A stretch of DNA of 52,967 nt from Clostridia bacterium (GTDB lineage Bacteria; Bacillota; Clostridia; Oscillospirales; CAG-272): contig JAFXFN010000021.1 of the NCBI GenBank assembly GCA_017520505.1, forward strand, positions 1 to 52,967, given 5' to 3'. The notes under the pieces were generated by a model. It saw nothing but the letters and a program-made list of their open reading frames with translations, did not search any database and had not been told where the DNA came from. A program made the position numbers and the translations under genes. Position 1 is the first letter of the stretch; each line of letters opens with the position of its first letter. Positions 44,117-51,105 of the stretch are shown here, one piece after another.

Positions 44117-45846
44117 GCTTTTATCAGTTCATCCACGGGAATGTAGCCAACGAGGTCATATTCGATATGTACCTTCTGCTTGCGCTTACCGCTGGACTTG
44201 TCGGGTGCCTCCACATAAACCGCCTTCACAAGCTCTCTGAGGGCGTATGGCGTGAGTTCTGTGAGTGTGGTGTATCTGCGTACCCGCTGAATAAACTGTT
44301 CAAGGTTTTCTATCTGTCGTTCCTGTACTTCGACTTCTTTTTGCAGATTTGTGATTTCAACTTTAAGCTGCGCCTGCTCGTCCTCGTAGGTCTTGCTCAT
44401 CATAGCAAAGCGTTCGTCGCTCAGATTACCCTTGGCGTTGTCCTCGTAGATTTTGATAAACAGGCGGTCAAGCTCCCCTATACGCTTTTCTGCCTGTGCC
44501 AGACGCTTCTTATATACCTTTATGGTTTCCTCGCTTTGCAGACGGAGCTTTTGCTCCATTTCCACCCTAAAATGTGCTTCGTACTGGCTCACGAAAGAGA
44601 TAACTTCTTTCATGTGTTTCCAGACCACATCCTCCAAAACGACGGCACGAATATAGTGTCCGCTGCACTTGTCCTTGTTGGCTCTGTGCGTGGAGCAGAT
44701 GAAAAAGTCCTGCCGCTTTTCAAAGTAGTTGGTAGTGGAGTAGTAGAGCTTCTGTCTGCAATCGGCGCAGAACACCAAACCCGAAAACGGACTGCTCTTG
44801 CCCGTTGCCGTTCTCCTGTGTCGCTGCTGTCTGATTTCCTGCACCTTGTCAAAGACTTCCTGTTTGATAATCGCAGGATGGGTGTTGTAGAAAATCTTTT
44901 GATTTTCTTCGGGATTCTCCCTCTGCTTCTTATCCCAAATGGAGTTGGTGTAGGTTTTGAAATTGACCGTAGCACCGATATACTCTTTACGTTCAAGAAT
45001 ATTGACAACGGTGCTTTCGTGCCAGCGGTAAGGATTCTCCGGCTCGGTGTGCGGTGTCTTTACGCCCTGCTTGGTTTTGTACGCGGTGGGCGTGAGTATC
45101 TTTTCTCGTTCAAGCTGTTCTGCGATTTGGCTCGGTCCACGTCCGTTCATGCAGAGCGTAAAAATCTTTTTGACTACCTGTGCCGCTTCTTCGTCGATGA
45201 TCCACTTGGTTTTGTCCTCCGGATCTTTGCAATAACCATACGGCACATGGACGGTCAACCTCTCACCACGCTCGCCCTTTGCCTTTTGCACCGCACGAAT
45301 TTTGCGGCTCGTGTCCTTGGCAAAAAATTCGTTGAACCAGTTTTTAATACCGGCAATGTCGCTGTCGGTGCTATTGGGATTGATACTGTCAAAGTGGTCG
45401 TTGATAGCGATGTAGCGAACATCATTCTGTGGGAATGTGTAGTTGATGTACAAGCCTGTCAGCGAGGAATTTCGTCCAAGTCTTGAAAGGTCTTTCGTGA
45501 TAACTGTGCCAACATTTCCTGCTTCAATCTCCGCAAGCATTTTCTGAAAGCCTGGGCGGTTAGCAAAGTCCACACCACTGTATCCGTCGTCGATGAAAAA
45601 CGTCGGGTGGGGGAAGCGGTGGTCTCGTGCATATTGAAGCAGAATGGCTTTTTGATTTTGGATAGAGTTCGACAAATCTTCTTTGCCGTTCTTCTTATCC
45701 TCTTTGGTGTCCTCGACGGACAATCTGCAATAAAGTGCTGTGATTCTATCTGTTGCCCTTAACATTTTGTTATCCTCCTTCGGTTGGGCAACTGTCTGTA
45801 CAGGATTGGATTCTTGGATTATATCAAAAGAGGTGTCGTTGTTCAT
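44104..45846 (-). CDS. Large serine recombinase (TnpX/TndX-like)
   Basis: A 580-residue site-specific recombinase. The resolvase domain holds the nucleophile Ser43 in 'ALYCRLSVED', plus 'DDGYSGVDFANRPGFQKML' and 'VITKDLSRLGRN'. A Recombinase domain (about 200-310, 'IAEQLEREKILTP'), a zinc ribbon ('SGLVFCADCRQKLYYST', 'CSTHRANKDKC'), a coiled coil (about 420-520) and a C-terminal DUF4368-like region follow. It would excise and insert the element using the end repeats. There are two good starts: ATG 45846 (GGAGG seven bases before, ATGA overlap) and ATG 45765 (AGGAGG eight bases before; 'MLRATDRITALYCRLS', the usual family start). Confidence 0.92.
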   Translation of the reverse strand: MNNDTSFDIIQESNPVQTVAQPKEDNKMLRATDRITALYCRLSVEDTKEDKKNGKEDLSNSIQNQKAILLQYARDHRFPHPTFFIDDGYSGVDFANRPGFQKMLAEIEAGNVGTVITKDLSRLGRNSSLTGLYINYTFPQNDVRYIAINDHFDSINPNSTDSDIAGIKNWFNEFFAKDTSRKIRAVQKAKGERGERLTVHVPYGYCKDPEDKTKWIIDEEAAQVVKKIFTLCMNGRGPSQIAEQLEREKILTPTAYKTKQGVKTPHTEPENPYRWHESTVVNILERKEYIGATVNFKTYTNSIWDKKQRENPEENQKIFYNTHPAIIKQEVFDKVQEIRQQRHRRTATGKSSPFSGLVFCADCRQKLYYSTTNYFEKRQDFFICSTHRANKDKCSGHYIRAVVLEDVVWKHMKEVISFVSQYEAHFRVEMEQKLRLQSEETIKVYKKRLAQAEKRIGELDRLFIKIYEDNAKGNLSDERFAMMSKTYEDEQAQLKVEITNLQKEVEVQERQIENLEQFIQRVRRYTTLTELTPYALRELVKAVYVEAPDKSSGKRKQKVHIEYDLVGYIPVDELIKAEQA

Positions 45847-46235
45847 TCGCCATCCTCCGTGATACCTAATTCATCATCGGCAGCGTTCTGCTCCATAATG
45901 CGGTGGAGCTTCTTATCGAGAGTTTCTGTACCCTCATAGCTGCCTGTAACTGTGTATTCTGTGCCGCCGATCTCGTCCACGATTTTTACATCGGGAAGCC
46001 AAAAGGCAGACAGATTCTTGACAACGATGTTGCCCTTTTCATCGAAAGTAAACTCACGCTTGGGGGCATCATCGGGACGAGGCTCGACCTTTGCATACGG
46101 GTCGGGATTGGAGAAATAGTATTCGGGAACTTCCTCGTCATACTCTCCGCTTGCAAGCTGTTCCTCAAACACAAGCTCGTCTATTTCGTCGGCAGTAAGC
46201 TCAAGGGCTTCTTCCTCTTTGCGTTTTTCATCCAT
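45843..46235 (-). CDS. Acidic hypothetical protein translationally coupled to the serine recombinase
   Basis: 130 residues, very acidic at both ends ('ELTADEIDELVFEEQLASGEYDEE', read in parts, and 'AADDELGITEDGE'), with a central beta-like part ('FTFDEKGNIVVKNLSAFWLPDVKIVDEIGGTEYTVTGSYEG', read in parts). No named domain and no membrane segment. AAGGAGG lies nine bases before the ATG. The ATGA overlap with the recombinase gene argues for a joint role, such as directionality factor or regulator of recombination (inference). I recall similar acidic proteins beside recombinases in clostridial elements. Confidence 0.7.
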   Translation of the reverse strand: MDEKRKEEEALELTADEIDELVFEEQLASGEYDEEVPEYYFSNPDPYAKVEPRPDDAPKREFTFDEKGNIVVKNLSAFWLPDVKIVDEIGGTEYTVTGSYEGTETLDKKLHRIMEQNAADDELGITEDGE

Positions 46236-46725
46236 GGTGTCGAACCTCCTTTTCTTTCATTCGCTTCGATTCGTTTCTTTCAAAATATCATGTGGGTAGC
46301 AAAACGGACAAACGCTGTCAATGGTCAAGATGAACGGCTACGCCGCCATTGACAGCATCCGTCCGTTTCGCTTTTGGGCAGACAAGGCGGCGGTTGCCGC
46401 CGATTTCCATTTAGGGAAATGGCGCTTGCTATCATGGGAAACAGAGAATAGCAAGCACAGCAGGTGTAGCTACACTCTGCATTTTGATGCCGGCAAGCAC
46501 AGCCGATGTCCGTACACACCGACTTGGCAAGCAGGGCACGGCGGTACCCACTTTGCATATTTGCCATTATGTTAAAAACATACTTGGCAAGCAATGCACG
46601 TGTGGACACACATCGTGCGTTTTGCAAATTTCAGCGGTGCTGCCTTTTGCAAAAACTTGTTGGGCAACATCCCAAACCCTTTAACGATTTTTTCAAAATC
46701 GGCTACGCTCCTGCGGAGCTGAACA
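46236..46725. other. Structured non-coding region of the element (candidate oriT / control region)
   Basis: 490 bases with no plausible gene. Moving right: a three-tier hairpin at 46302-46368 (AAACGGAC, GCTGTCAATGG and CGGC arms with partners), GGCGGC-GGTT-GCCGCC at 46386-46401, CCATTT-AGGG-AAATGG at 46407-46422, CTTGCTAT/ATAGCAAG at 46425-46455, and GCAG-GTGTAGCTACAC-CTGC at 46460-46480. Four GCAAGCA-headed repeats start at 46451, 46493, 46527 and 46587, and CGATTTT/AAAATCG and GCTCC-TGC-GGAGC hairpins lie at 46685-46719 next to mobC. Position next to a MobC gene and the iteron-like repeats suggest a transfer origin. Confidence 0.6.
46451..46631. repeat. Four imperfect GCAAGCA-headed repeats with palindromic cores
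   Basis: Repeat starts are 46451, 46493, 46527 and 46587. The last two share ACTTGGCAAGCA. Each is followed by a small palindromic core: GTGTAGCTACAC, TGTCCGTACA, GGCGGTACCC and GTGTGGACACAC. The last core is nested inside GCACG/CGTGC. Confidence 0.6.
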
Positions 46726-47073
46726 TCACTCTATCTTTGAAAGTGAAGTGAGAATTTTTCGGATGCCCTCATAAATTTCTTCTTGGTTCTTCTTGATTTC
46801 TTCAATATCCGTTGCGTAGATGTTGCCGGTGGCATTGACTCGTTTGGCGATTTGATTTTCGCTGTTGGAGATACTTTTCATCTTGAGTGTCAGCTCACGA
46901 AGTTCGGGCATATCCAATTTTACAACGTATCCGTCGATTACCATTTTGCGGATATAGGCACTCATGTTCTCAATGCCCGCCTGCTCCATTTTCTTTTTTA
47001 TCAGAGCTTGCTCTTTTTCATCTACGAAGAACTTTACCTGTATCGGTCGCTTACGATTTCTGTTATCTGGCAT
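46726..47073 (-). CDS. mobC: MobC-like relaxosome accessory protein
   Basis: A 115-residue protein starting 'NRNRKRPIQVKFFVDEKEQALIKKKMEQAGIENMSAYIRKMVIDGYVV' in pattern (basic strand then two helices). This is the ribbon-helix-helix layout of MobC/BmgA-type mobilisation proteins that bind oriT and help the relaxase. The C-terminal half is helical ('IKKNQEEIYEGIRKILTSL'). AAAGGAC precedes the ATG. In complete elements a relaxase gene usually follows directly; here 490 non-coding bases follow instead, so the partner must act in trans or has been lost. Confidence 0.82.
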   Translation of the reverse strand: MPDNRNRKRPIQVKFFVDEKEQALIKKKMEQAGIENMSAYIRKMVIDGYVVKLDMPELRELTLKMKSISNSENQIAKRVNATGNIYATDIEEIKKNQEEIYEGIRKILTSLSKIE

Positions 47074-47139
47074 AAATTATCTGTCCTTTTTATGATGCTA
47101 ATAATGACAACACATAACCTCGGTCAAATATAAAATCAA

Positions 47140-48873
47140 TCAATAATCAACAATCAATTTAAGCGTACATGCCCATCCAATATACTCATTTTGCTGTGCT
47201 GCTTCGATGTATGCACCTTGCCAATTTACAACAAATCCTACGTAGTATTCTCCTGCATCTAACGTGGACAGATCAGAAACATTCATTAGAGTATCTAACT
47301 GATTGAAATTTCCGTCATACAACAATATGCGTTGAAGTGTTACACTATCTTCAAGTAATATTTTGAAATCATCTGAATAATGGCTTTGAGGAATTACGCC
47401 ATCTGTTTTAAGTTGCGGCAGTTTTGATAACAAATCAACCCCATCGGCACAAAGAAAACCATTTCCGTCCCAGCTTCCACTGTATAAAAAGTGGCGATAT
47501 GGGATTATGCTTTCATCGTTTGCTGTAATTGTGATTGGGTGCTCTGGTGCTATAATTTTATCTGATTGCTCGGGAATATCAGTAACTACATTACCACCAA
47601 GCGTTCCATATTTTTCGAGTAAAGAATTAAAAGTTTCTCGTTCTACATTATTCAAGACAAGGCAACGATGAGCATCTATATCGTTAATGATTCCATCAGT
47701 AGATAAATATTTCAGACATCTTCCATCGGCAGCACTTAGCGTAACATCGGATACGCAGTCCATCAAATCATCAATCCACAGTTCCGACAAAAGCATTTCC
47801 TCTAACGCTTTGGCATCGTCTGTAGATAAGGAGATGTTATTATCCGAATTGCCGTCTGCAAAATCGACACCCCATATTCCGACTCGTACTTCATTGTCTG
47901 TTCCATTGTTCGGATTCTCTACTTGAATGGAACTTCCCGTGCCGGTATTCATCAGTTCGTTTGCATAGCTATCGCTGAGTTTTCCGTTAATCCACACATC
48001 ATCATTGCTCTTAATAACATCTCCCATCTGGACTTCAAGAAACAGATGCCATTGAGCCATATCGTCTGTACATACTTCGGGAACAATGCAGTCGATGGTT
48101 ATATTCCAACCAAGTGAATGACCATTTTCGTCCCAACGATTACGAACATCCGTAATTTCATGCCGAATAGAGCCACTACCTTCTTCAAGAACAATCAACA
48201 CCAAATTCTGCCTCTCAAAATAGGTGGCATCATATTTGTCGCAGGCATCCAGAAACCCTATCGTGGTGTCCGAGTACACTTTATCTTTGCGTTCCAAGTC
48301 AAAAAGTCCTTTGTTAGCTTCATAGTAGGCATCAAGTTCTTCTTTTGAATTGATTACTACATGATACGGATAGCTTCTTTCCTCGGAATATCCGTTCGTG
48401 CGGATATACTGTGCTTCAAACGCATAGGCTTCTGGTGCTGTAGGTGGGACATCGTTTGAGTCACAACTACAAGAAGTAGGTGGATTTGACGGATTAGTAA
48501 CAGCGAACCAATTTCCCTCAGGATTAAGAAGATAGCAATCGTTCTCTCCGTTGATAACATAGGAAAAACCGAGCCATTCTCCTCCTGTAAAATCAAAGGT
48601 GTAAACTTCATTCCCATTGACATCACCAGGAGTCTGTCCGTCTTCAACCTCAATATGTTTGTAGTTAAGTTTGTTAAACCACTCTCTCAGAGGGTCAATT
48701 TCTGTTCCCTCTATACTCCAATTTGTAGTCTCTGTCCCGATACGATGAGTGATGTCAACTTTGGTTACATTTTCACTAAATACAGTAGCGACAGCCTTTT
48801 GGGAGTTCCATCCACAACTGCACAAAGACACGAGGGAGAGCAATGCTAAAACTAATGCTATGTATTTTCTCAT
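47140..48873 (-). CDS. Cargo lipoprotein of the element, unknown function
   Basis: A 577-residue secreted lipoprotein. The start at ATG 48873 is set by AAGGAGG; signal residues are 1-19 and the lipid Cys is probably C20 ('LVSLCSCGW'). The N-terminal 110 residues ('VTKVDITHRIGTETTNW', 'IDPLREWFNKLNYKHI', 'FDFTGGEWLGFSYVING') resemble a domain I have seen in other clostridial lipoproteins but cannot name. A CSCDSND linker at about 144 separates it from a second domain ('HVVINSKEELDAYYEANKG') and a third, C-terminal one ('YVGFVVNWQGAYIEAAQQNEYIGWACTLKLI'). No enzyme motif is evident. It has its own promoter and operator-like palindrome. Confidence 0.75.
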   Translation of the reverse strand: MRKYIALVLALLSLVSLCSCGWNSQKAVATVFSENVTKVDITHRIGTETTNWSIEGTEIDPLREWFNKLNYKHIEVEDGQTPGDVNGNEVYTFDFTGGEWLGFSYVINGENDCYLLNPEGNWFAVTNPSNPPTSCSCDSNDVPPTAPEAYAFEAQYIRTNGYSEERSYPYHVVINSKEELDAYYEANKGLFDLERKDKVYSDTTIGFLDACDKYDATYFERQNLVLIVLEEGSGSIRHEITDVRNRWDENGHSLGWNITIDCIVPEVCTDDMAQWHLFLEVQMGDVIKSNDDVWINGKLSDSYANELMNTGTGSSIQVENPNNGTDNEVRVGIWGVDFADGNSDNNISLSTDDAKALEEMLLSELWIDDLMDCVSDVTLSAADGRCLKYLSTDGIINDIDAHRCLVLNNVERETFNSLLEKYGTLGGNVVTDIPEQSDKIIAPEHPITITANDESIIPYRHFLYSGSWDGNGFLCADGVDLLSKLPQLKTDGVIPQSHYSDDFKILLEDSVTLQRILLYDGNFNQLDTLMNVSDLSTLDAGEYYVGFVVNWQGAYIEAAQQNEYIGWACTLKLIVDY

Positions 48874-48948
48874 ATAAACTACCTCCTTGTAGATTAGTTT
48901 CTTATTCATATAGACGGGAAAACACAGAAAAAGTTCCAATTTGTTCAT

Positions 48949-48960
48949 GTGTGTACACAC
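48949..48960. promoter_or_regulatory. Palindrome at the transcription start of the lipoprotein gene
   Basis: GTGTGTACACAC, a perfect 12-base palindrome just downstream of the -10 (48963-48968), where the transcript would start: operator position. Confidence 0.5.
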
Positions 48961-48962
48961 TT

Positions 48963-48991
48963 ATTATACACGTTTTTCGCCGTTTTTTCAA
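48963..48991 (-). promoter_or_regulatory. Sigma-A promoter of the lipoprotein gene
   Basis: On the minus strand TTGAAA (48986-48991), 17-base spacer, TATAAT (48963-48968). The leader is about 80 bases. Confidence 0.82.
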
Positions 48992-49038
48992 GATGGCAGG
49001 GCACAATTTATCGCATTAAAGTGTAACATTTTTGAAAA

Positions 49039-49065
49039 CACGCCCCAAGATGACCTTGGGGCGTG
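49039..49065 (-). terminator. Terminator of the DUF6061-like gene
   Basis: CACGCCCCAAG/CTTGGGGCGTG stem; on the minus strand TTTTC follows. It lies seven bases after the stop at 49072. Confidence 0.75.
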
Positions 49066-49071
49066 AGAAAA

Positions 49072-49317
49072 TCAATCAAGCGGTTTGTATTCTGTTACTG
49101 CCTTTAGGTAGGCTTGGGGATTGCCGTTGAGTATCAGATCGGCGTATGCAATTGGGTCATTGTAGATAAGATAGTCAAGCTCTGACCGCTGATAAATATT
49201 GTCTGCCACCTCATTTTCAACCGCAATGGTATCAATGGCAATCATAGTGCCGTCTGAGAACTTCAACTCCACACAGACCGTATCAAAGTTAAACTCGCAA
49301 GATAATAGGCGTTTCAT
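49072..49317 (-). CDS. DUF6061-like small protein
   Basis: 81 residues beginning 'MKRLLSCEFNFDTVCVELKFSDGTMIAIDTI', then 'VADNIYQRSELDYLIYNDPIAYADLILNG' in parts. This is the pattern I recall for DUF6061, a small protein common in clostridial integrative elements. Function unknown. GGAGG lies nine bases before the ATG. A strong hairpin with T-runs on both sides stands 40 bases upstream, so either an unseen promoter lies in that gap or the hairpin is an attenuator. Confidence 0.7.
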   Translation of the reverse strand: MKRLLSCEFNFDTVCVELKFSDGTMIAIDTIAVENEVADNIYQRSELDYLIYNDPIAYADLILNGNPQAYLKAVTEYKPLD

Positions 49318-49358
49318 GGTAAAACCTCCGTAATTTCAATGATTTTGAGATAGAAAAA

Positions 49359-49396
49359 GAACGATGTTAAGTCTTTCGACTCGACATCGTTCTTTT
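49359..49396. terminator. Bidirectional terminator-like hairpin near the right end of the element
   Basis: GAACGATGT/ACATCGTTC arms (49359-49367, 49384-49392) plus an inner AAGTC/GACT pairing around a TTTC loop; A-rich on the left, T4 on the right. It insulates the element from outside reading or attenuates the DUF6061-like gene. Confidence 0.65.
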
Positions 49397-49428
49397 CGTT
49401 GTTGTTTCCAACCCTGTCAGACAGATGC

Positions 49429-49465
49429 CGTAAAATAGTAATTTTTTTAGAATTACTGTCTTACG
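49429..49465. repeat. Extra inverted copy of the end motif inside the right end
   Basis: CGTAAAATAGTAAT (49429-49442) is the reverse complement, with two mismatches, of ATTACTGTCTTACG (49452-49465), and matches 13 of 14 bases of the left-end segment 44058-44071. It may be a further recombinase binding site. Confidence 0.6.
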
Positions 49466-49487
49466 AGCACCCGTCTAATGTCGGCAC
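49452..49487. repeat. Right inverted repeat (putative attachment half-site)
   Basis: Begins ATTACTGTCTTACGAGCACC and ends ATGTCGGCAC, followed by GT and T8 of the flank. It pairs with 44035-44071. Confidence 0.75.
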
Positions 49488-49511
49488 GTTTTTTTTGATT
49501 AAGCGTTTTGA

Positions 49512-49772
49512 TTAAAGCGAGTTAATCTTAAGAGTAAACTGGCTCTTTTTTCTTGCAGCTGCGTTCTTGTGGATGATACCCTTAGCAACTGCCTGGTCGA
49601 TCTTCTTAACAGCAGCCTTGTAAGCTTCGGAAGCCTTAGCCTTATCGCCTTCAGCGATAGCAGCGTCATACTTCTTTATAACTGTTTTGAGAGAAGACTT
49701 GAACATTTTGTTCTGAAGTGTCTTCTTTTCGATTACCTTAACACGCTTTTTTGCAGACTTGATATTCGGCAA
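49512..49772 (-). CDS. rpsT: 30S ribosomal protein S20
   Basis: A primary 16S rRNA-binding protein of the small subunit. The start is a TTG at 49772 giving 'MPNIKSAKKRVKV', the family start, with AGGAGG eight bases before; the in-frame ATG at 49808 lies within the leader hairpin. 86 residues, Lys/Ala-rich helical: 'NKMFKSSLKTVIKKYDAAI', 'KASEAYKAAVKKIDQAVAKGIIHKNAAARKKSQFTLKI' in parts. The gene's own downstream terminator is not clear; the mobile element begins 25 bases past the stop and may have displaced it. Confidence 0.96.
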   Translation of the reverse strand: MPNIKSAKKRVKVIEKKTLQNKMFKSSLKTVIKKYDAAIAEGDKAKASEAYKAAVKKIDQAVAKGIIHKNAAARKKSQFTLKINSL

Positions 49773-49800
49773 GTCGTTCACCTCCTGAAAAATTTTGTGC

Positions 49801-49837
49801 ATCAACACGTGACCTGAGAGGGCGTCACGCTGTTGAT
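49801..49837 (-). promoter_or_regulatory. Structured leader of rpsT
   Basis: The minus-strand leader folds into ATCAAC..CGTGAC, ten-base loop, GTCACG..GTTGAT, a 12-base-pair stem with a small bulge, ending 28 bases before the TTG start. Ribosomal protein leaders often bind their own product; whether S20 binds this is unknown. Confidence 0.55.
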
Positions 49838-49864
49838 ATTTTGAAGCACCGTAAAAGGAACTTA

Positions 49865-49904
49865 ATACAATTCGTATTGTATCACACTTTTTTCAAATAA
49901 TCAA
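49865..49904 (-). promoter_or_regulatory. rpsT promoter with overlapping palindrome
   Basis: On the minus strand TTGATT (49899-49904), 17-base spacer, TACAAT (49876-49881). ATACAAT, four bases, ATTGTAT (49865-49882) is a perfect inverted repeat covering the -10 and the likely start point. It could be an operator. Confidence 0.7.
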
Positions 49905-49954
49905 TACCTTTTTACAATTTTTTTCAGGGATTTTTAATTTTTTTTCGAGTTTTT

Positions 49955-50638
49955 TCAGTTAAATTTAACGTGAACAGCGCCCATGTTGTTTTCACCGACG
50001 ATCCTCAGCTTCTTTGCGCCCTCGATAGGTGTATTATCGTCAACCTTAACAGACCCCATATGATTGTCGATCTTTGCATCAACATCCCAATCAGCAGGCA
50101 CACATACAACTATACTTCCCATATTGCAGTTAAGCTTGAGTGTGGCATCACCCTCATATTCGGAAGCGTTTGAAAAGAACACCTTAGACGATCCCATGTT
50201 GCATTCAACCGTTTCGTGTACGAAGTCGTGGCAGTTTATGTATTTCACGGAAGCAGATACGTTATTTTTTGTTGCTTTAACCTCTTCTGAATCTTCATCA
50301 TTGTGATCGTAGAAGAATGTTATAAACGCAAGACCTATAAATATAAGAATTGCAGCAAGTATAACTATCCAGTTTGATATAAGATCTCCGCTGTCAACCC
50401 CTGCGCATTTTGCAATGTTTTCTTCAAAAAGCAAGAACAGAACTGTAAGCGGTATCGGAATAGTATAAAATCTTTTGCCTATAATTCCCTTTACAACTAT
50501 ATGGGCAACAAACGGAATTGCAATTACCGCTTTATAAAGCGGAAAATCTACCAGGCCCGCACTTGATATAATTGCGGAGATGAGCATAAGTACACCGCAG
50601 ACAACAAGCGTTATCGGCCATAAATATTTTCTTTTCAT
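49955..50638 (-). CDS. LiaF-like membrane protein with NMGS-repeat beta domain
   Basis: About 227 residues. Four hydrophobic helices in the first 110 residues ('ITLVVCGVLMLISAIIS', 'IAIPFVAHIVVKGI', 'IPIPLTVLFLLF', 'IVILAAILIFIGLAFITFF') form the LiaI/LiaF-type membrane part. The C-terminal domain has four copies of an N-M-G-S/A turn ('CNMGSSKVFF', 'CNMGSIVVCVPADWDV', 'HMGSVKV', 'NMGAVHVKF'), as in the LiaF/VraT beta-solenoid. LiaF proteins sense or inhibit envelope-stress signalling. ATGs at 50644 and 50638 both exist; GAGG is eight bases before the second, so I use it. It is paired with a LytTR regulator rather than a LiaRS system. Confidence 0.8.
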   Translation of the reverse strand: MKRKYLWPITLVVCGVLMLISAIISSAGLVDFPLYKAVIAIPFVAHIVVKGIIGKRFYTIPIPLTVLFLLFEENIAKCAGVDSGDLISNWIVILAAILIFIGLAFITFFYDHNDEDSEEVKATKNNVSASVKYINCHDFVHETVECNMGSSKVFFSNASEYEGDATLKLNCNMGSIVVCVPADWDVDAKIDNHMGSVKVDDNTPIEGAKKLRIVGENNMGAVHVKFN

Positions 50639-50640
50639 TT

Positions 50641-51084
50641 TCATAACCTCATTTCTTTGATCTTATCCGTCAGCATTTTCAGATACGAGCGTGAGCAATA
50701 TACGATCTTATTCGTTTTAACAAACGATATCTCGCTTGCCCCCGTTATGTTTCTGCTTATGCTGTCGATTTTCATAATGTTTGCAATGCAGGACTTTGAT
50801 ATTCTGACGAAGTACTGCGGCAGCCTTCCCTCAAGCTCATAGAGCTTCAGCTGTGTTTCGTACATATTTTCATCAGTATGTGCGAATATTTTTCCGCCGT
50901 CGGTTTCAAAAAACAAAATGTTTTGAGGGGATACATAATATTCTTTGTTTCCGATGGTAAGAAGCAACTCGCCGTGTGAAAGGAGATTTTGTATCTCATA
51001 CGCAAGGCGGAAAACATCGCCGTCCTGCTTTTTACAGCGTATAACTATTTCGTCGTTTTCCGATTCTTCTATACGTACCTTCAC
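50641..51084 (-). CDS. Stand-alone LytTR DNA-binding regulator
   Basis: 147 residues. The start is GTG 51084 (AAAGGCGGTGA upstream); the in-frame ATG at 51117 is inside the -10 region and cannot be translated. The LytTR domain fills the C-terminal 100 residues: 'YYVSPQNILFFETDGGKIFAHT', 'YELEGRLPQYFVRISKSCIANIMKIDSI', then 'YCRSYLKML'-like end (reads YCSRSYLKML). No receiver domain is present, so activity is probably controlled by its membrane partner, the LiaF-like protein encoded next (end and start overlap or touch). Such LytTR-membrane pairs often autoregulate. Confidence 0.87.
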   Translation of the reverse strand: MKVRIEESENDEIVIRCKKQDGDVFRLAYEIQNLLSHGELLLTIGNKEYYVSPQNILFFETDGGKIFAHTDENMYETQLKLYELEGRLPQYFVRISKSCIANIMKIDSISRNITGASEISFVKTNKIVYCSRSYLKMLTDKIKEMRL

Positions 51085-51105
51085 ACCCTCACCGCCTTTG
51101 AGTGC

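Larger units (their letters stand above)
44035..49487. mobile_element. 5.45-kb serine-recombinase element with inverted-repeat ends, inserted between the YtrA-type operon and rpsT
   Basis: Inverted repeats of 37 and 36 bases (44035-44071 and 49452-49487, about 30 matching positions) bound five minus-strand genes: a large serine recombinase, an acidic protein, a MobC-like protein, a lipoprotein and a DUF6061-like protein. Both ends carry GT next to GCCGAC/GTCGGC. The flanks are A7 on the left and T-rich on the right, so excision would leave AAAAAAA-GT-TTTTTTT, a plausible target site. Joined ends of a circle would make the long palindrome typical of an attP for a large serine recombinase. There is no relaxase, so it cannot transfer alone; it may be a deletion product or a satellite moved by another element. 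Confidence 0.75.

Noticed and set aside
44167..45486. Long plus-strand open frame (439 codons) opposite the recombinase gene
   Set aside because: It is the antisense shadow of a clear serine recombinase; its translation is Leu/Phe/Val-rich without domains and it lacks a ribosome site.
46451..46631. GCAAGCA repeats as a CRISPR array
   Set aside because: Only four imperfect units with unequal spacing (42, 34 and 60 bases), divergent cores and no cas genes.
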